From: Candidatus Nitrospira nitrificans
GTDB taxonomy: Bacteria > Nitrospirota > Nitrospiria > Nitrospirales > Nitrospiraceae
Length of the DNA: 64,000 nucleotides
Direction: 5' to 3'
NCBI RefSeq assembly: GCF_001458775.1
Contig: NZ_CZPZ01000005.1
Span: 1 to 64,000 of the forward strand
Made by a program: the position numbers and the translations under genes. Numbering within the stretch: the stretch's first letter is position 1; the number at the start of each line of letters is the position of its first letter. The notes below the pieces were generated by a model, which worked only from the letters and a program-made list of their open reading frames with translations, was not told the origin of the DNA and made no database searches. This document shows, in pieces, positions 36,179 to 49,001 of this stretch.

Positions 36179-36979
36179 TCATGACTTGAAAAACACCCCG
36201 CTGTTCCGTAACTCACGCCTGACGACCTCGTACTGCCGCAGGCGATCCGCGACATCGGGCACATCTTCAGGACGATCCACCCGTAACGAGGCATGTGTGG
36301 TTTCCCACACCCGGATGCGAATCCCCTGATCCAACGCGCGGAGTTGTTCAAGCTTTTCGGCGTCCTCCAAACGACTTGTCGGCAAGGCCGCGAGTCGCAG
36401 CAACGTGTCCTTCGTATACATGTACAAGCCCAGATGGACGTAGTGGAGTCCTCCGATCACCTGCCTTCCCGGCGCATCACGGACGAATGGGATCGGAGCT
36501 CGGGAAAAGTACAGGGCATCGCCTCGGGCATCGGTCACCACTTTGACCACGGCGGAATTGAGCAGGTCTTCCGTGGGGTCCATCACGCGCTTGAGCGTCC
36601 CCATGCCGACCCCGCTTTCCAGAAACGGCTCGATCAGGTCGGTCAATAACTCAGGATTCAAGGGAATTTCGTCCCCCTGCAAGTTCAAGAAGTAGTCCCC
36701 CGCAAACATCCGGGCCACGGCCGCGACCCGGTCCGTTCCCGTCCGATAATCACCGGTAACCATGATCACGCGCCCACCGAACCGCTCGACCGCTTGCTTG
36801 ATGCGCTCATCATCGGTTGCGACCAACACCTCGGAAACAGCACGGCAAGCCCCCGCCTGTTCATAGACATGTTGAACCATCGGCTTCCCGTTCAGCTCGA
36901 TGAGCGGCTTGCCCGGGAACCGCGACGAGCCATATCGGGCTGGAATCACAACCGTGACGGACCGTGAACCCTTATTCAT
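36179..36979 (-). CDS. kdsB: 3-deoxy-manno-octulosonate cytidylyltransferase
   Basis: A 266-aa enzyme that activates KDO as CMP-KDO. Motifs: VVIPARYGSSRFPGKPL, VLVATDDERI, YFLNLQGDEI and LHYVHLGLYMYTKDTLL. Start ATG 36979 is chosen because it matches the family N-terminus and overlaps the rfaE1 stop by 8 bases; the longer frame lies inside rfaE1 and is spurious. Confidence 0.95.
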   Translation of the reverse strand: MNKGSRSVTVVIPARYGSSRFPGKPLIELNGKPMVQHVYEQAGACRAVSEVLVATDDERIKQAVERFGGRVIMVTGDYRTGTDRVAAVARMFAGDYFLNLQGDEIPLNPELLTDLIEPFLESGVGMGTLKRVMDPTEDLLNSAVVKVVTDARGDALYFSRAPIPFVRDAPGRQVIGGLHYVHLGLYMYTKDTLLRLAALPTSRLEDAEKLEQLRALDQGIRIRVWETTHASLRVDRPEDVPDVADRLRQYEVVRRELRNSGVFFKS

Positions 36980-38039
36980 CTCCAAACGCCTCGGACAACT
37001 GTTTCGGCGAGACCGTGGCGGTGCCGACCATGCCCACCACGATCCCGGCCGCATAGTTCGCCATGACCGCTCCGGTCTTGATACTGGCTCCGGCCGCCAG
37101 CGCCAGCGCCAAGGTTCCGATGACCGTATCTCCGGCGCCGGTGACGTCGTAGACCTGCCGCGCCTTCGTCGGCAAATGCCACGAGGCGCCGTTGCGCTCA
37201 TACAAGCTCATGCCTTTTTCACCGCGCGTAATCAGGACGGACTGGCACCCAAGACGCTGCCGAATCATCGCGCCGGCTTCATCGATCGTCTGGTCACCGT
37301 CGCCGTGCAACCCTGAGGCTTGCGCCGCTTCCAGATGATTCGGCGTCAACACGGTGACGCCTTTGTAGTAGCTGAAATGTTCGACCTTCGGATCGACAAT
37401 GACCGGAACCTTCCGCAACGCGGCCAGTCGTATAAGGTCCGACATAAGCGCCGACGACACGACTCCCTTGGCATAGTCCGACACCACGATGCAGGACAGT
37501 TCCCGCATCCGTAATTCCACATACCGGAGCAGTTTTTGCCGCAGCGCGACTTTCAGTTCGCTCCGCCCCTCGATGTCATACCGCACAATCTGCTGGTTAT
37601 GCGCGATCACCCGACTTTTCCTGGTCGTCGGACGATCATGATCGATCACCACCCCCCCGCGGCTTGATCGTTTGTTGCCGAGTTCCTTCATCAACAGACG
37701 CCCGCTTTCATCCGATCCGATCACCCCGCAGAGATCGGGTTTTCCTCCGAGCGCCAGGATATTGTTGAAGACGTTCGCCGCCCCGCCAAGCCGGAGGGAT
37801 TCCGACTCCACATGCACCACCGGAACCGGGGCTTCCGGGGAAATCCGGCTGACCCGTCCCATTACATAATGGTCGAGAATGAGGTCGCCGACGACAAGGA
37901 TCGATGCTTGTGGAAATCGCTGAAGATACTGCCGGAGCGCTTTGGGCGACAACGCATCACCTTTCCCGTTCGAGTCTTCACTCGGAAGAGAAGCGGCGCC
38001 GCGTTTCGTTATTGAATCGCCTTTCCGAATCGTTCCCAT
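36972..38039 (-). CDS. rfaE1: D-glycero-beta-D-manno-heptose-7-phosphate kinase (RfaE domain I)
   Basis: A 355-aa PfkB-family kinase of ADP-heptose synthesis for LPS inner core. Signatures: SILVVGDLILDHYVMGRVSR, LRLGGAANVFNNILALGG and the C-terminal DVTGAGDTVIGTLALALAAG with the catalytic Asp. The cytidylyl/adenylyltransferase domain of bifunctional HldE is absent, so this is the split form. The start at 38039 overlaps the lepB end by 31 bases; alternative later starts would shorten an unconserved basic leader. Confidence 0.92.
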   Translation of the reverse strand: MGTIRKGDSITKRGAASLPSEDSNGKGDALSPKALRQYLQRFPQASILVVGDLILDHYVMGRVSRISPEAPVPVVHVESESLRLGGAANVFNNILALGGKPDLCGVIGSDESGRLLMKELGNKRSSRGGVVIDHDRPTTRKSRVIAHNQQIVRYDIEGRSELKVALRQKLLRYVELRMRELSCIVVSDYAKGVVSSALMSDLIRLAALRKVPVIVDPKVEHFSYYKGVTVLTPNHLEAAQASGLHGDGDQTIDEAGAMIRQRLGCQSVLITRGEKGMSLYERNGASWHLPTKARQVYDVTGAGDTVIGTLALALAAGASIKTGAVMANYAAGIVVGMVGTATVSPKQLSEAFGDE

Positions 38040-38772
38040 CTGACCCACTCCGTCCAATTTCCCTGCCCGCTCCAGGACCAATAGATACGGAACGCTTTGC
38101 CGCGGATCTTTTCTTCGCGCACATAGCCCCAAAACCGACTGTCGAGACTTTGGTCGCGATTATCGCCCATCACGAAATACGACCCTTCAGGGACCGTCAC
38201 CGGTCCGAAATTGTCGCGAGGATTGATCGTGCCGTCGATGACGCCGGGATCGATTCGTTGCGTAAAGGCTTTATCATCGAGCGGCTGGCCGTTCACGATC
38301 ACGACCTTGTTTCGAAGCTGGACGGTATCCCCCGGCAGCCCGACGATGCGCTTGATGAAATCTTTCTCTTCATCCTCGGGAAACCGAAACACGATGATGT
38401 CGCCCCGCTGCGGCTTGCCGAACGCCACGACCGTTTCGGACGTGTAACAATTGATCGGGGGGAAACTCCATTGCAGCTTGCAGTCCGTCGGCCACTGCAC
38501 GCCGTAGGAGAGCTTGCTGACCAAAATATGATCGCCGATCTGCAAGGTCGGAATCATCGATCCCGATGGAATTTTGAATGCTTGCACGACGAACACGCGA
38601 ATGGCGAATGCCAGGAGCATCGCCACGATGATCGCTTCCGCATATTCCCGGACGAGAGACTTCCGTCCCGATCGGTCCGTGCTGTCCGTGAGCTTGGCCC
38701 CCGTGAGCGAGTCCCCTCCCCCACGCGACGCGCCCGACAACTTATCCACATTTCTCGGATTCTGATCGAGGC

Positions 38773-38776
<4 letters not shown>
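38009..38776 (-). CDS. lepB: Signal peptidase I
   Basis: A 255-aa inner-membrane Ser/Lys protease that removes signal peptides. A cytoplasmic N-terminus and a single span (about residues 45-63) lead to the catalytic Ser in [17 protein letters not shown]. The Lys is in [16 protein letters not shown], and the box E-like [15 protein letters not shown] is present. The ATG overlaps the lepA stop as ATGA, fixing the start at 38776. Confidence 0.95.
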
Positions 38777-40572
<1,796 letters not shown>

Positions 40573-40600
40573 ATCCTAGCTCATTGGTAAAAATCGGTTC

Positions 40601-40629
40601 ATTATAGTAACTGCTCCCTGGGTTGTCAA
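40601..40629 (-). promoter_or_regulatory. Perfect consensus sigma-70 promoter of the lepA-lepB-LPS transcript
   Basis: On the minus strand TTGACA (40629-40624) and TATAAT (40606-40601) are separated by exactly 17 bases, 28 bases upstream of the lepA start codon. This is an unusually strong constitutive promoter for a gene run that includes essential LPS and nucleotide genes. Confidence 0.88.
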
Positions 40630-40768
40630 AGAGATCGCCTCCACCTATAATCACGCGCCTCGCGCAAGCGGTCATGAGTCGCTGGTCATCAGCCGATAGG
40701 CTAGAAATTTTTACCGACATGCATCATCAAGCATCGACCATTGACCATTGACTTCATGGCCCAGGGAT

Positions 40769-42136
40769 ATGGCCCGACAACCTTCTACCAAGCAACTCAG
40801 GGACTGGGACCATCGCTACCTCTGGCATCCGTTTACCCAGATGCAGGAGTGGGTACAGGAAGATCCGCTGATTATCGAGCGCGGGAAAGGTTCCTACCTC
40901 ATCGATACGGAAGGAACACGCTATCTCGATGGCACATCGTCCATCTGGGTGAATCTCCACGGACATCGCCACCCTATCCTCAACCGCGCCTTAAAGCGAC
41001 AACTCGACAACATCGCCCACTCCACCTTCCTTGGTCTCTCCAATCCACCGGCTATTGAGCTGGCCCGCGACTTGATCCGGATCGCGCCGAAGGGGCTCAC
41101 GCGCGTCTTCTATTCGGACAACGGTTCTACCGCCGTGGAGATCGCGCTCAAAATGGCCGTCCAATACTGGCAGCAGCGTCGTCCTGAAGCCGGTCGAAAG
41201 AACACCTTTCTCCATCTCAAACTGGCCTATCATGGAGACACACTGGGCGCCGTGAGCGTCGGCAACATCGAGCTGTTCCACTCGAAATTCAAGCCGTTGC
41301 TGTTTCCGACCTTGGAGGCTGAACCGCCCCACTGCTATCGCTGTCCCTTGAACCTGACTCACCCCTCGTGTCGCCTGGCATGCATCGAGCCGATCGAACG
41401 GATCTTCAAGAGCCGCCATCGGGATCTCGCCGGATTCATTATCGAACCGGTGATGCAGGCGGCCGCCGGCATGATTCCTCAGCCGACCGGTTACCTGACG
41501 CGTATCCGCGAACTTTGCACGAAATACAAGGTTCTCTTGATCACCGATGAAGTCGCGACGGGTTTCGGGCGAACCGGCAAGATGTTCGCGTGCGAGCATG
41601 AAAAGATAACGCCGGATCTGATGGCCATCAGCAAGGGTCTCACAGGCGGGTATATGCCGCTCGCGGCGACCCTCGCGACCGATGAGATCTATCGAGGATT
41701 TTTGGGCGCCTACGCCGAGTTCAAGACCTTCTTTCATGGGCACAGTTTTACCGGAAACCCCATGGGCTGCGCCGTGGCCCTGGCCAATCTCCAAGTTTTC
41801 CGCCGGGAGAAAACACTGTCCCGACTGTCCTCAAAGATCAAGAGGTTGACCCAATGGCTGAAGTCGATGACTGATACTCCCCATGTCGGCGACGTGCGAC
41901 AACGCGGGTTGATGGTTGGAATCGAGTTGGTCCGAGACAAGACAACCAAAGAGCCTTACCCGCTCAGCGTCAAAGCTGGTCACCGCGTGGCAGCCATGGC
42001 TCGATCGAAGGGGCTGATCTTAAGGCCCATCGGCAACGTGATTGTGCTCATGCCGCCCCTCTCGACAACCGCCGAGGAATTGAGCACAATGGTGAACATC
42101 ATCAAGGAATCCATCGAGACGCTGCCCATCGATTGA
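40769..42136 (+). CDS. bioA: Adenosylmethionine-8-amino-7-oxononanoate aminotransferase
   Basis: A 455-aa PLP enzyme of biotin synthesis using SAM as amino donor. Motifs: WHPFTQMQEW, YSDNGSTAVEIALKMA, LITDEVATGFGRTGKMFACEH and the PLP Lys in LMAISKGLTGGYMPLAAT. Start is uncertain: ATG 40769 gives MARQPSTKQL but has AGGG very close; TTG 40748 is an alternative. No other bio gene is adjacent. The gene faces away from lepA. Confidence 0.93.
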   Translation: MARQPSTKQLRDWDHRYLWHPFTQMQEWVQEDPLIIERGKGSYLIDTEGTRYLDGTSSIWVNLHGHRHPILNRALKRQLDNIAHSTFLGLSNPPAIELARDLIRIAPKGLTRVFYSDNGSTAVEIALKMAVQYWQQRRPEAGRKNTFLHLKLAYHGDTLGAVSVGNIELFHSKFKPLLFPTLEAEPPHCYRCPLNLTHPSCRLACIEPIERIFKSRHRDLAGFIIEPVMQAAAGMIPQPTGYLTRIRELCTKYKVLLITDEVATGFGRTGKMFACEHEKITPDLMAISKGLTGGYMPLAATLATDEIYRGFLGAYAEFKTFFHGHSFTGNPMGCAVALANLQVFRREKTLSRLSSKIKRLTQWLKSMTDTPHVGDVRQRGLMVGIELVRDKTTKEPYPLSVKAGHRVAAMARSKGLILRPIGNVIVLMPPLSTTAEELSTMVNIIKESIETLPID

Positions 42137-42184
42137 GTATCACTGAGATGCTTCACGCCGGCGCCGGGAGAGCCACGACACGAT

Positions 42185-43384
42185 ATGCAAACCTGTGATT
42201 TTCTCGTCATCGGAGGCGGAGTCATCGGCCTCAGCATCGCGCGCGAACTCCGCAAACGCCGGACAGACGCCCGCGTGCTGTTGATCGAAAAGGAGCCTTC
42301 CTGCGGAGCCCATGCGAGCGGGCGCAACAGCGGAGTGCTCCACGCGGGATTCTACTATTCACCCGACAGCCTGAAAGCGAAGTTTACCCGTCTGGGGAAC
42401 GAACGCCTGGCCGCGTACTGCGAGGAGAAACGAATCCCCCTCAATAAATGCGGCAAACTCGTCGTGGCGAAAGATGCGACGGACCTCCTCTCGCTGGACG
42501 AATTGCTCCGTCGCGGTCAAGCCAATAGGATCGAACTTCAGGCCATTACGGAAACAGACGCCAAGTCCATTGAGCCCCGAGTCAAGACCTATCAACGGGC
42601 GTTGTTTTCACCGCGCACCTCGACCGTAAGTCCGCTCCACGTCGTCAACGCGATGCAACAAGATGCGCTCCGCGAGGGGATTCAGATCCGGTGCGGCACC
42701 GCCTATCGACGGCGAGACGACACAAGAATTCACACGAACGGCGACAGCATCGAGGCCGGCTATGTCGTGAACGCCGCCGGTCTCTATGCCGACAAGATCG
42801 CGATGGACTACGGATTCTCGGAGACATATCGAATTCTGCCCTTCAAGGGTCTCTACCTGTATTCCGATGAGCCGCCTGGTTCGATTCGCACCAACATTTA
42901 CCCTGTTCCGGATCTCAGAAACCCTTTCCTCGGCGTTCACTTTACGATCACGGCGGATGGAAAGGCCAAGATCGGTCCGACCGCCATTCCAGCCTTGTGG
43001 CGTGAGAATTATGCTGGGCTCGGCAACTTCAACTTCAGCGAGCTGATCGAAGTCGCCAGCCGAGGACTCGGGCTCTTGACCGGCGCCGGATTTGATTTCC
43101 GGCGCTTGGCGGTGGAGGAGATCGCCAAATACTCGCGGAGCAAGATGGTGGCGCTTGCCTCGGTCCTCGCCGAGGGCGTGGTCGAGCGGCACTACCGACA
43201 ATGGGGCCGTCCCGGAATCAGAGCCCAGTTGCTCGACATCAAAAAGAAGAAGCTTGAGATGGATTTCGTGTTGGAAGGCGATCACCGCTCCATGCATGTC
43301 CTGAACGCGGTGTCTCCGGCCTTTACCTGTTCGCTCCCCTTCGCCGGCTATGTGTGCGATCACATCGACAAAACGATGGGCTGA
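42185..43384 (+). CDS. lhgO: L-2-hydroxyglutarate oxidase/dehydrogenase
   Basis: A 399-aa FAD enzyme of the DAO family that oxidises L-2-hydroxyglutarate to 2-oxoglutarate. The Rossmann motif DFLVIGGGVIGLSIAREL is at the N-terminus, followed by SGRNSGVLHAGFYYSPDSLK, the family hallmark, and late RPGIRAQLLDIKKKK. It starts 48 bases after bioA on the same strand and ends 6 bases before the convergent SAM-hydroxide gene. Confidence 0.9.
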   Translation: MQTCDFLVIGGGVIGLSIARELRKRRTDARVLLIEKEPSCGAHASGRNSGVLHAGFYYSPDSLKAKFTRLGNERLAAYCEEKRIPLNKCGKLVVAKDATDLLSLDELLRRGQANRIELQAITETDAKSIEPRVKTYQRALFSPRTSTVSPLHVVNAMQQDALREGIQIRCGTAYRRRDDTRIHTNGDSIEAGYVVNAAGLYADKIAMDYGFSETYRILPFKGLYLYSDEPPGSIRTNIYPVPDLRNPFLGVHFTITADGKAKIGPTAIPALWRENYAGLGNFNFSELIEVASRGLGLLTGAGFDFRRLAVEEIAKYSRSKMVALASVLAEGVVERHYRQWGRPGIRAQLLDIKKKKLEMDFVLEGDHRSMHVLNAVSPAFTCSLPFAGYVCDHIDKTMG

Positions 43385-43390
43385 GACGAC

Positions 43391-44188
43391 TCAGCATAGA
43401 CGGACCTCTTCCCCCACACCGACTTGCAGGCAGCGCGCTGCGCTGTCTTCCTGCAAAAAGATTTCCAAATTCTCACTGCTGTTGATCAACGCGGACGGGC
43501 TTTGCCGATTTCCTTGGCTGTAGCTCCCGACCAAATCATTGATGACATAGGCTCCGATATGGATCTCGAGCGATTGGCTCCCGATTGCCCGAAATTCCCG
43601 CACCTGCCTCGCGGTGATGTTGGAGATAAGATTTCCGAAACGATCGACGGAGACGATCCTGCCGATCAGCACTTCTTCATGCCATACCGGGGTCGCCACG
43701 GAACGATGAATCGGATCCCGGACCACCGGCCCGAAAAATGCCGGCGGCACGCCCTTGCTCAGCCATGCAGCGGCCGGCGCGAACACATCTCGCCCATCGA
43801 AAGTCGACCCTGCCGTTTCAAGACGATATTCCTGATTGGCGATCTGCCAGATCTTCGCCCCCTGCTCTTGCTCCAGAAGTTCACTGAATAACCCATTATC
43901 CGGTCCGACAAAAAATGAGCCGGCTGCGGAAACGAGCAACGCCCGTCGCTCGGTTCCGACTCCGGGATCGACCACGGCGACATGGATGGTTCCTGCCGGA
44001 AAATAGCGATAGCAGGACTTGAGAAAGTACCCGGCTTCCTGGATCTGATGGGAGGCGATTTGATGGGAGAGATCGACGACGGCAGCGGTGGAATTGATCG
44101 ACAGAATCACCCCTTTCATGCTTGCCACGAAGCAATCCCGCTCGCCGAAATCGGTCAGCAGCGTGATGAGGGGGCGTGCATCCTGCAC
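43391..44188 (-). CDS. SAM hydroxide adenosyltransferase (DUF62 / SAM-dependent chlorinase-fluorinase family)
   Basis: A 265-aa protein of the family whose non-halogenating members hydrolyse SAM to adenosine and methionine. Visible segments: LITLLTDFGERDCFVASMKG, VDLSHQIASHQIQEAGYFL, HVAVVDPGVGTERRAL and FVGPDNGLFSELL. The Asp-Arg-His-type triad of hydroxide adenosyltransferases seems possible, but halogenation cannot be excluded by eye. One base separates it from greA, so it is the tail of the pyrimidine transcript. Confidence 0.88.
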   Translation of the reverse strand: MQDARPLITLLTDFGERDCFVASMKGVILSINSTAAVVDLSHQIASHQIQEAGYFLKSCYRYFPAGTIHVAVVDPGVGTERRALLVSAAGSFFVGPDNGLFSELLEQEQGAKIWQIANQEYRLETAGSTFDGRDVFAPAAAWLSKGVPPAFFGPVVRDPIHRSVATPVWHEEVLIGRIVSVDRFGNLISNITARQVREFRAIGSQSLEIHIGAYVINDLVGSYSQGNRQSPSALINSSENLEIFLQEDSAARCLQVGVGEEVRLC

Positions 44189-44189
44189 C

Positions 44190-44666
44190 TCAGAGTTCCT
44201 CGAATTTGATCTCCATGACCTCGTATTCGACCATCTTGACGGGTGTCTTCACTTCCACGAAATCTCCGACACGCTTGCCGATCAGCGCCCGTCCGACAGG
44301 GGACTGCACGGAGATCTTGTTGAATTTCATATCGGCTTCGTCCTGTCCCACCAGCGTATACTGTTTCTTGGCTTGAGACTCCTGTTCGACGACCAAGACC
44401 GTCGCACCGAAGACGACCGTCTCGCTGACGCGCCCTGCGATTTCCACCACGCGGGCATCGGCCAGCTTGGTTTCGAGTTCAGCGATGCGCGATTCGATGA
44501 AACCCTGGCGCTCTTTGGCGGCGTCATACTCGGCATTCTCGCTGAGATCGCCATGGGCTCTCGCTTCCGCGATGGCTTCGATGACTTTGAGCCGCTCGAT
44601 CTTGCGCAAACGATCCAATTCTGCCTTTAACGCCTCGTAGCCTTTCTTCGTAATCGGTGTCGGCAT
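44190..44666 (-). CDS. greA: Transcript cleavage factor GreA
   Basis: A 158-aa RNA-polymerase-associated factor that stimulates cleavage of backtracked RNA. The N-terminal coiled coil carries the catalytic acidic tip within RAHGDLSENAEYDAAKERQG, and the C-terminal FKBP-like domain has SPVGRALIGKRVGD. It lies 22 bases downstream of carB on the same strand. Confidence 0.96.
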   Translation of the reverse strand: MPTPITKKGYEALKAELDRLRKIERLKVIEAIAEARAHGDLSENAEYDAAKERQGFIESRIAELETKLADARVVEIAGRVSETVVFGATVLVVEQESQAKKQYTLVGQDEADMKFNKISVQSPVGRALIGKRVGDFVEVKTPVKMVEYEVMEIKFEEL

Positions 44667-44688
44667 GCTTCGGTCGCTCCTGAACTGT

Positions 44689-47600
44689 TTATGGCCGATG
44701 ATACTCCTGCAAGGTGCGAATTGCTAAGCCCTTTTTGACGATCGCTTCGATGCCCATTACCGCGGCATGGGCTCCCCTCATCGTCGTGAAATAGGGAATG
44801 CTGCGATGAAGCGCTTCCCGCCGGATGGCCGACGAGTCCAGGTGGGCCGAGGCCGTTCGTACGGTATTCACGACGAGAGCGATCGAGCCATTCTTGATGT
44901 GATCGACGATGTGCGGCCTCCCCTCCGTCACCTTGTTCACCACTTCCACGGGAAGCCCATGTTCGCGCAAATACCCCGCTGTCCCGCTCGTTCCCTGGAT
45001 ACGCATGCCCAACCTGTTCAACGCCCTGCCCACTTCCAGCGCAGCGGGACGGTCGGAAGCTTTCACGCTGATAAAAGCGGTTCCGGACGTCGGCAACACC
45101 GCCCCCGCCCCGGCTTGCGATTTCGCGAACGCCCATCCGAAATCTCCGTCGATGCCCATCACTTCACCGGTTGATTTCATCTCCGGCCCCAGAAGCACAT
45201 CGACACCGGGAAATTTATTGAATGGAAACACCGCTTCTTTGACCGAAAAATGCCGAGGGAGCGGAGCGCTCGTAAAGCCCAGTTCCTTCAGCGTTTTCCC
45301 CATCATCACTTTCATGGCCAACTTTGCGAGCGGGACGCCGATCGCCTTACTGACGAACGGCACGGTCCGAGATCCGCGTGGATTGACCTCGAGGACAAAG
45401 ATCGTCTGCCCTTTGACGGCAAACTGCGCATTCATGAGTCCCACCACCCCCAACTCCAGCGCCAACATGCGCATTTGCCGCTCGATATCGCGCACAATGG
45501 CCTTGTCGAGCGTATAGGGGGGAAGCGAGCAGGCGGAATCGCCTGAATGGACACCGGCTTCCTCGATATGCTCCATGACGCCCGCTACGACCACGGTTTC
45601 GCCGTCCGAAATCGCATCGGCATCGACTTCGATGGCATCGGCGAGATACTTATCGATCAAGACCGGATGATCGGGCGATGCCTTGACCGCGGAGTGCATG
45701 TACTCCAGCAAGCCCGCTTCATCATAGACAATCTGCATCGACCGGCCACCCAACACATACGACGGACGGACCATGACCGGATAGCTGACCCGTCCGGCGA
45801 TCTGCACCGCTTCCTCGATGGATCGCGCGATGCCGCTTTCCGCCTGCCGTAAGCCCAACCGATCAAGGAGTTCCCGGAACCGCTCCCGGTCTTCCGCCAA
45901 ATCGATCGCATCGGGACTGGTTCCAAGAATCTTCACACCGGCTTTCGAGAGCGAAAGGGCGAGTTTCAACGGCGTCTGCCCCCCAAACTGCAAGACCACA
46001 CCGAGCGGCTGCTCGCGATGCACGATATTGAGAACATCTTCGTGCGTCAGAGGCTCAAAGTACAGCCGATCAGAGGTATCGTAATCCGTGCTCACGGTTT
46101 CCGGATTGCAATTCACCATGATCGTGTCGATCGCTTCTTCTCGAAGCGCCATGGCCGCATGGACACAGCAGTAATCGAACTCAATCCCCTGCCCGATTCG
46201 ATTCGGGCCTCCGCCAAGAATCACGACCTTTTGGCGATCCGACGGCCTGGCTTCGCACTCCATGCCGTAAGTGGAATAGAGATACGGCGTCTGCGCCTCG
46301 AACTCCGCGGCGCAGGTATCAACCCGTTTATAGGTAACCCCCCGTCCTCCTGGTTGCATACGCGCTTGCTGGACCGCGATCGTCTCGCATCCGAGCAATT
46401 GCGCGATCCGATCATCGGAAAACCCAAGCTCTTTTGCGTCCCAGAGCAATCCACCGGCCAAAACGGCCGCCGGGTTCGCGGCATGACCGGCAAGCATTCG
46501 TTCAACGTCCATCAGTTGCCTGACTTGTCCTAAAAACCAGGGATCTATTTGAGTCGTTACAAACAGTTCCTCGTCCGTGAATCCCAGGCGCATGGCGTCG
46601 GCTACATACCACAATCGTTCCGCCAACGGTGTCCGCAGCAGCCGGTTGAGCTTCTCGATCGCTTCAGGCCGGTTAAATTCGGCTGGAACACCACGATCAA
46701 GCCCAAACCGGGACGCCAAGCCATTGAGGTTTAACTCCAGCGAGCGAATGGCCTTCTGGAGAGACTCCTTGAAGGTGCGTCCGATCGCCATCACCTCTCC
46801 GACCGACTTCATCTGCGTCGTCAAGGTCGGATCGGCTCCCTTGAACTTCTGAAAAGCAAATCTCGGGATCTTCACCACCACGTAATCGATCGCCGGTTCA
46901 AAAGAAGCCTTCGTCACACCGGTGATGTCATTGGAGATCTCGTCCAGCGTGTATCCGACGGCCAGCTTGGCCGCGATCTTGGCGATCGGGAACCCTGTGG
47001 CCTTGGACGCCAACGCGGAGCTTCGAGAGACGCGAGGATTCATTTCAATGACGACCATCTCTCCGTCGACAGGGTTGATACCGAACTGAATATTTGACCC
47101 TCCCGTATCGACCCCGATCTCTCGGATGATACGAAGCGCCGCGTTCCGCATCCGTTGGTATTCTTTGTCGCTCAACGTCATGGCCGGCGCGACCGTGATA
47201 CTGTCTCCTGTATGCACGCCCATCGGATCGAAATTTTCGATGGGGCAAACGATCACAACATTGTCCTTCAGATCGCGCATGACCTCCAATTCATATTCTT
47301 TCCATCCGATGACTGATTCTTCGATCAGCACTTGACCAACCGGACTCATCGCCAATGCCCATTCGATCAAGCGCTCGAACTCCTCGCGATTGTAAGCGAT
47401 GTTCCCGCCGGTGCCCCCCATGGTAAACGATGGACGAATGATCGCGGGGAATCCGACGGTATCGAGAACGGTCAGTGCTTCCTGTCGCGTGTGCACCGTG
47501 CCGCTCTTCGGCACCCGCAAGCCGATGCGATGCATCGCCTGTTTGAACGCGTCCCGATCCTCCGCTTTGTGAATCGCTTCCGCGGAAGCGCCGATGAGAG

Positions 47601-47940
47601 CGACCCCGTATTTCTCGAGAACCCCTCGCTTCACCAATCCCATGGTGGTGTTCAGCGCCGTTTGTCCGCCCATGGTCGGAAGCAAGGCATCCGGGCGCTC
47701 TCGCTCGATCACCTTCTCAACCACATCCAGGGTAATCGGCTCGACATACGTCCGATCAGCCATCTCCGGATCCGTCATGATCGTCGCCGGATTGCTGTTG
47801 ATGAGGATGACTTTGTATCCCTCCGCTTTCAGGGCTTTGCAGGCCTGTGTGCCGGAATAATCGAATTCACAGGCCTGGCCGATGACGATCGGACCGGAAC
47901 CGATCATGAGAATGGACTGAATGTCTGTACGTTTTGGCAT
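44689..47940 (-). CDS. carB: Carbamoyl-phosphate synthase large chain
   Basis: A 1083-aa enzyme with two homologous ATP-grasp halves and a C-terminal MGS-like regulatory domain (about 945-1083). Signatures: [60 protein letters not shown] and [19 protein letters not shown]. The ATG at 47940 matches the universal MPKRTDI start; the longer frame to 48066 is spurious. carA is separated from it by two membrane or secreted protease genes. Confidence 0.97.
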   Translation of the reverse strand: MPKRTDIQSILMIGSGPIVIGQACEFDYSGTQACKALKAEGYKVILINSNPATIMTDPEMADRTYVEPITLDVVEKVIERERPDALLPTMGGQTALNTTMGLVKRGVLEKYGVALIGASAEAIHKAEDRDAFKQAMHRIGLRVPKSGTVHTRQEALTVLDTVGFPAIIRPSFTMGGTGGNIAYNREEFERLIEWALAMSPVGQVLIEESVIGWKEYELEVMRDLKDNVVIVCPIENFDPMGVHTGDSITVAPAMTLSDKEYQRMRNAALRIIREIGVDTGGSNIQFGINPVDGEMVVIEMNPRVSRSSALASKATGFPIAKIAAKLAVGYTLDEISNDITGVTKASFEPAIDYVVVKIPRFAFQKFKGADPTLTTQMKSVGEVMAIGRTFKESLQKAIRSLELNLNGLASRFGLDRGVPAEFNRPEAIEKLNRLLRTPLAERLWYVADAMRLGFTDEELFVTTQIDPWFLGQVRQLMDVERMLAGHAANPAAVLAGGLLWDAKELGFSDDRIAQLLGCETIAVQQARMQPGGRGVTYKRVDTCAAEFEAQTPYLYSTYGMECEARPSDRQKVVILGGGPNRIGQGIEFDYCCVHAAMALREEAIDTIMVNCNPETVSTDYDTSDRLYFEPLTHEDVLNIVHREQPLGVVLQFGGQTPLKLALSLSKAGVKILGTSPDAIDLAEDRERFRELLDRLGLRQAESGIARSIEEAVQIAGRVSYPVMVRPSYVLGGRSMQIVYDEAGLLEYMHSAVKASPDHPVLIDKYLADAIEVDADAISDGETVVVAGVMEHIEEAGVHSGDSACSLPPYTLDKAIVRDIERQMRMLALELGVVGLMNAQFAVKGQTIFVLEVNPRGSRTVPFVSKAIGVPLAKLAMKVMMGKTLKELGFTSAPLPRHFSVKEAVFPFNKFPGVDVLLGPEMKSTGEVMGIDGDFGWAFAKSQAGAGAVLPTSGTAFISVKASDRPAALEVGRALNRLGMRIQGTSGTAGYLREHGLPVEVVNKVTEGRPHIVDHIKNGSIALVVNTVRTASAHLDSSAIRREALHRSIPYFTTMRGAHAAVMGIEAIVKKGLAIRTLQEYHRP

Positions 47941-47957
47941 CGTGACGTGACGATCGA

Positions 47958-48920
47958 TCAGCTGGACGGAAGCGCGGGACCGATCCGTGGGTGATAGGGG
48001 ACCGGCGGCACGGACGGAGCATCGCCCTGCGCCGCATGATAATACCTCATGGCCTCCGGCAGCCATGTTTCAATCTGGTTGATCCGCGCCAGATCGGAAG
48101 GGTGCGTGGACAAAAACTCCGGGATGTTATGTTTCGATCGAAAACAAACCTTGTCGATCATTTGCCTGGGACACCCGCTCATGCGCTCCCAAAAGGGCAC
48201 GGCCTCACGAGGGTCGTAGCCGGCCTGCGCCATCAACTTCAGCCCGATATAGTCGGCCTCCGATTCCTGCTTTCTTCCGAAGGGCAGCGAGACGCCGACC
48301 CCATAGGCACTCATCGCGGCCATCGCCGCATCCGGGCGTCCGACAGCAGCTCCTGCTGCCAACGCACCGACCTGCCCGATTGTTTCAAGGATGCTTCGGC
48401 TATAACGCTCCGCCCCATGGCGCTGGAGCGCGTGCGCCACTTCGTGGCCAATGACGGTCGCCAACCCGTCTTCGTTCTTCGTCAGCGTGAGAATGCCCGT
48501 GAACACGGCAACCTTCCCGCCCGGAAGCGCGAACGCGTTGATCATGCGGTCGTCCCTAATAATGGCGAACTCCCACTCGTACTCCGGCTTATTCGCCACC
48601 GCCGCAATCCGCTGACCGACTCGGTTGACCATCTCAGTTAGCTCGGGATCGTCACTGACGGGAGCTTTGCGCAGCAACTCACGATAGGCACCGACACCCA
48701 TCGCGATTTCTTTCTCCTCAGAGATGTAGATGAATTGATCTCGCGCCGTTCCCGGCGCGCGGACACATCCCCCCAGAGTCGCAATCACGGCGGCCGCTGT
48801 TCCAAGACACGAAAGATACGTCAATCCCACCATCCCGCGAGCTCCGCTCACAAGCAAGTCACGACGCCGAACGGGCATTGAGAAGAGCAGGTCGATCTTC
48901 TGATTTTCCGGCTGTGTCAT
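47958..48920 (-). CDS. M48-family zinc metalloprotease, exported (BepA/Oma1-like)
   Basis: A 320-aa protein with zinc ligands in [16 protein letters not shown] and the third ligand in [19 protein letters not shown]. The N-terminus has [13 protein letters not shown] followed by a hydrophobic stretch, like a twin-arginine signal, and a Cys in [10 protein letters not shown] that may be a lipobox. It probably works in the periplasm on outer-membrane protein quality control. It lies between sppA and carB, 17 bases upstream of carB. Confidence 0.85.
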   Translation of the reverse strand: MTQPENQKIDLLFSMPVRRRDLLVSGARGMVGLTYLSCLGTAAAVIATLGGCVRAPGTARDQFIYISEEKEIAMGVGAYRELLRKAPVSDDPELTEMVNRVGQRIAAVANKPEYEWEFAIIRDDRMINAFALPGGKVAVFTGILTLTKNEDGLATVIGHEVAHALQRHGAERYSRSILETIGQVGALAAGAAVGRPDAAMAAMSAYGVGVSLPFGRKQESEADYIGLKLMAQAGYDPREAVPFWERMSGCPRQMIDKVCFRSKHNIPEFLSTHPSDLARINQIETWLPEAMRYYHAAQGDAPSVPPVPYHPRIGPALPSS

Positions 48921-49001
48921 CTCGAATCTCACGATCAAAGCCGATCATCATGATCTTACCAGTCTCGATGCTCCCCGTCATGCAATAGGCGCCGTCGCCG
49001 A

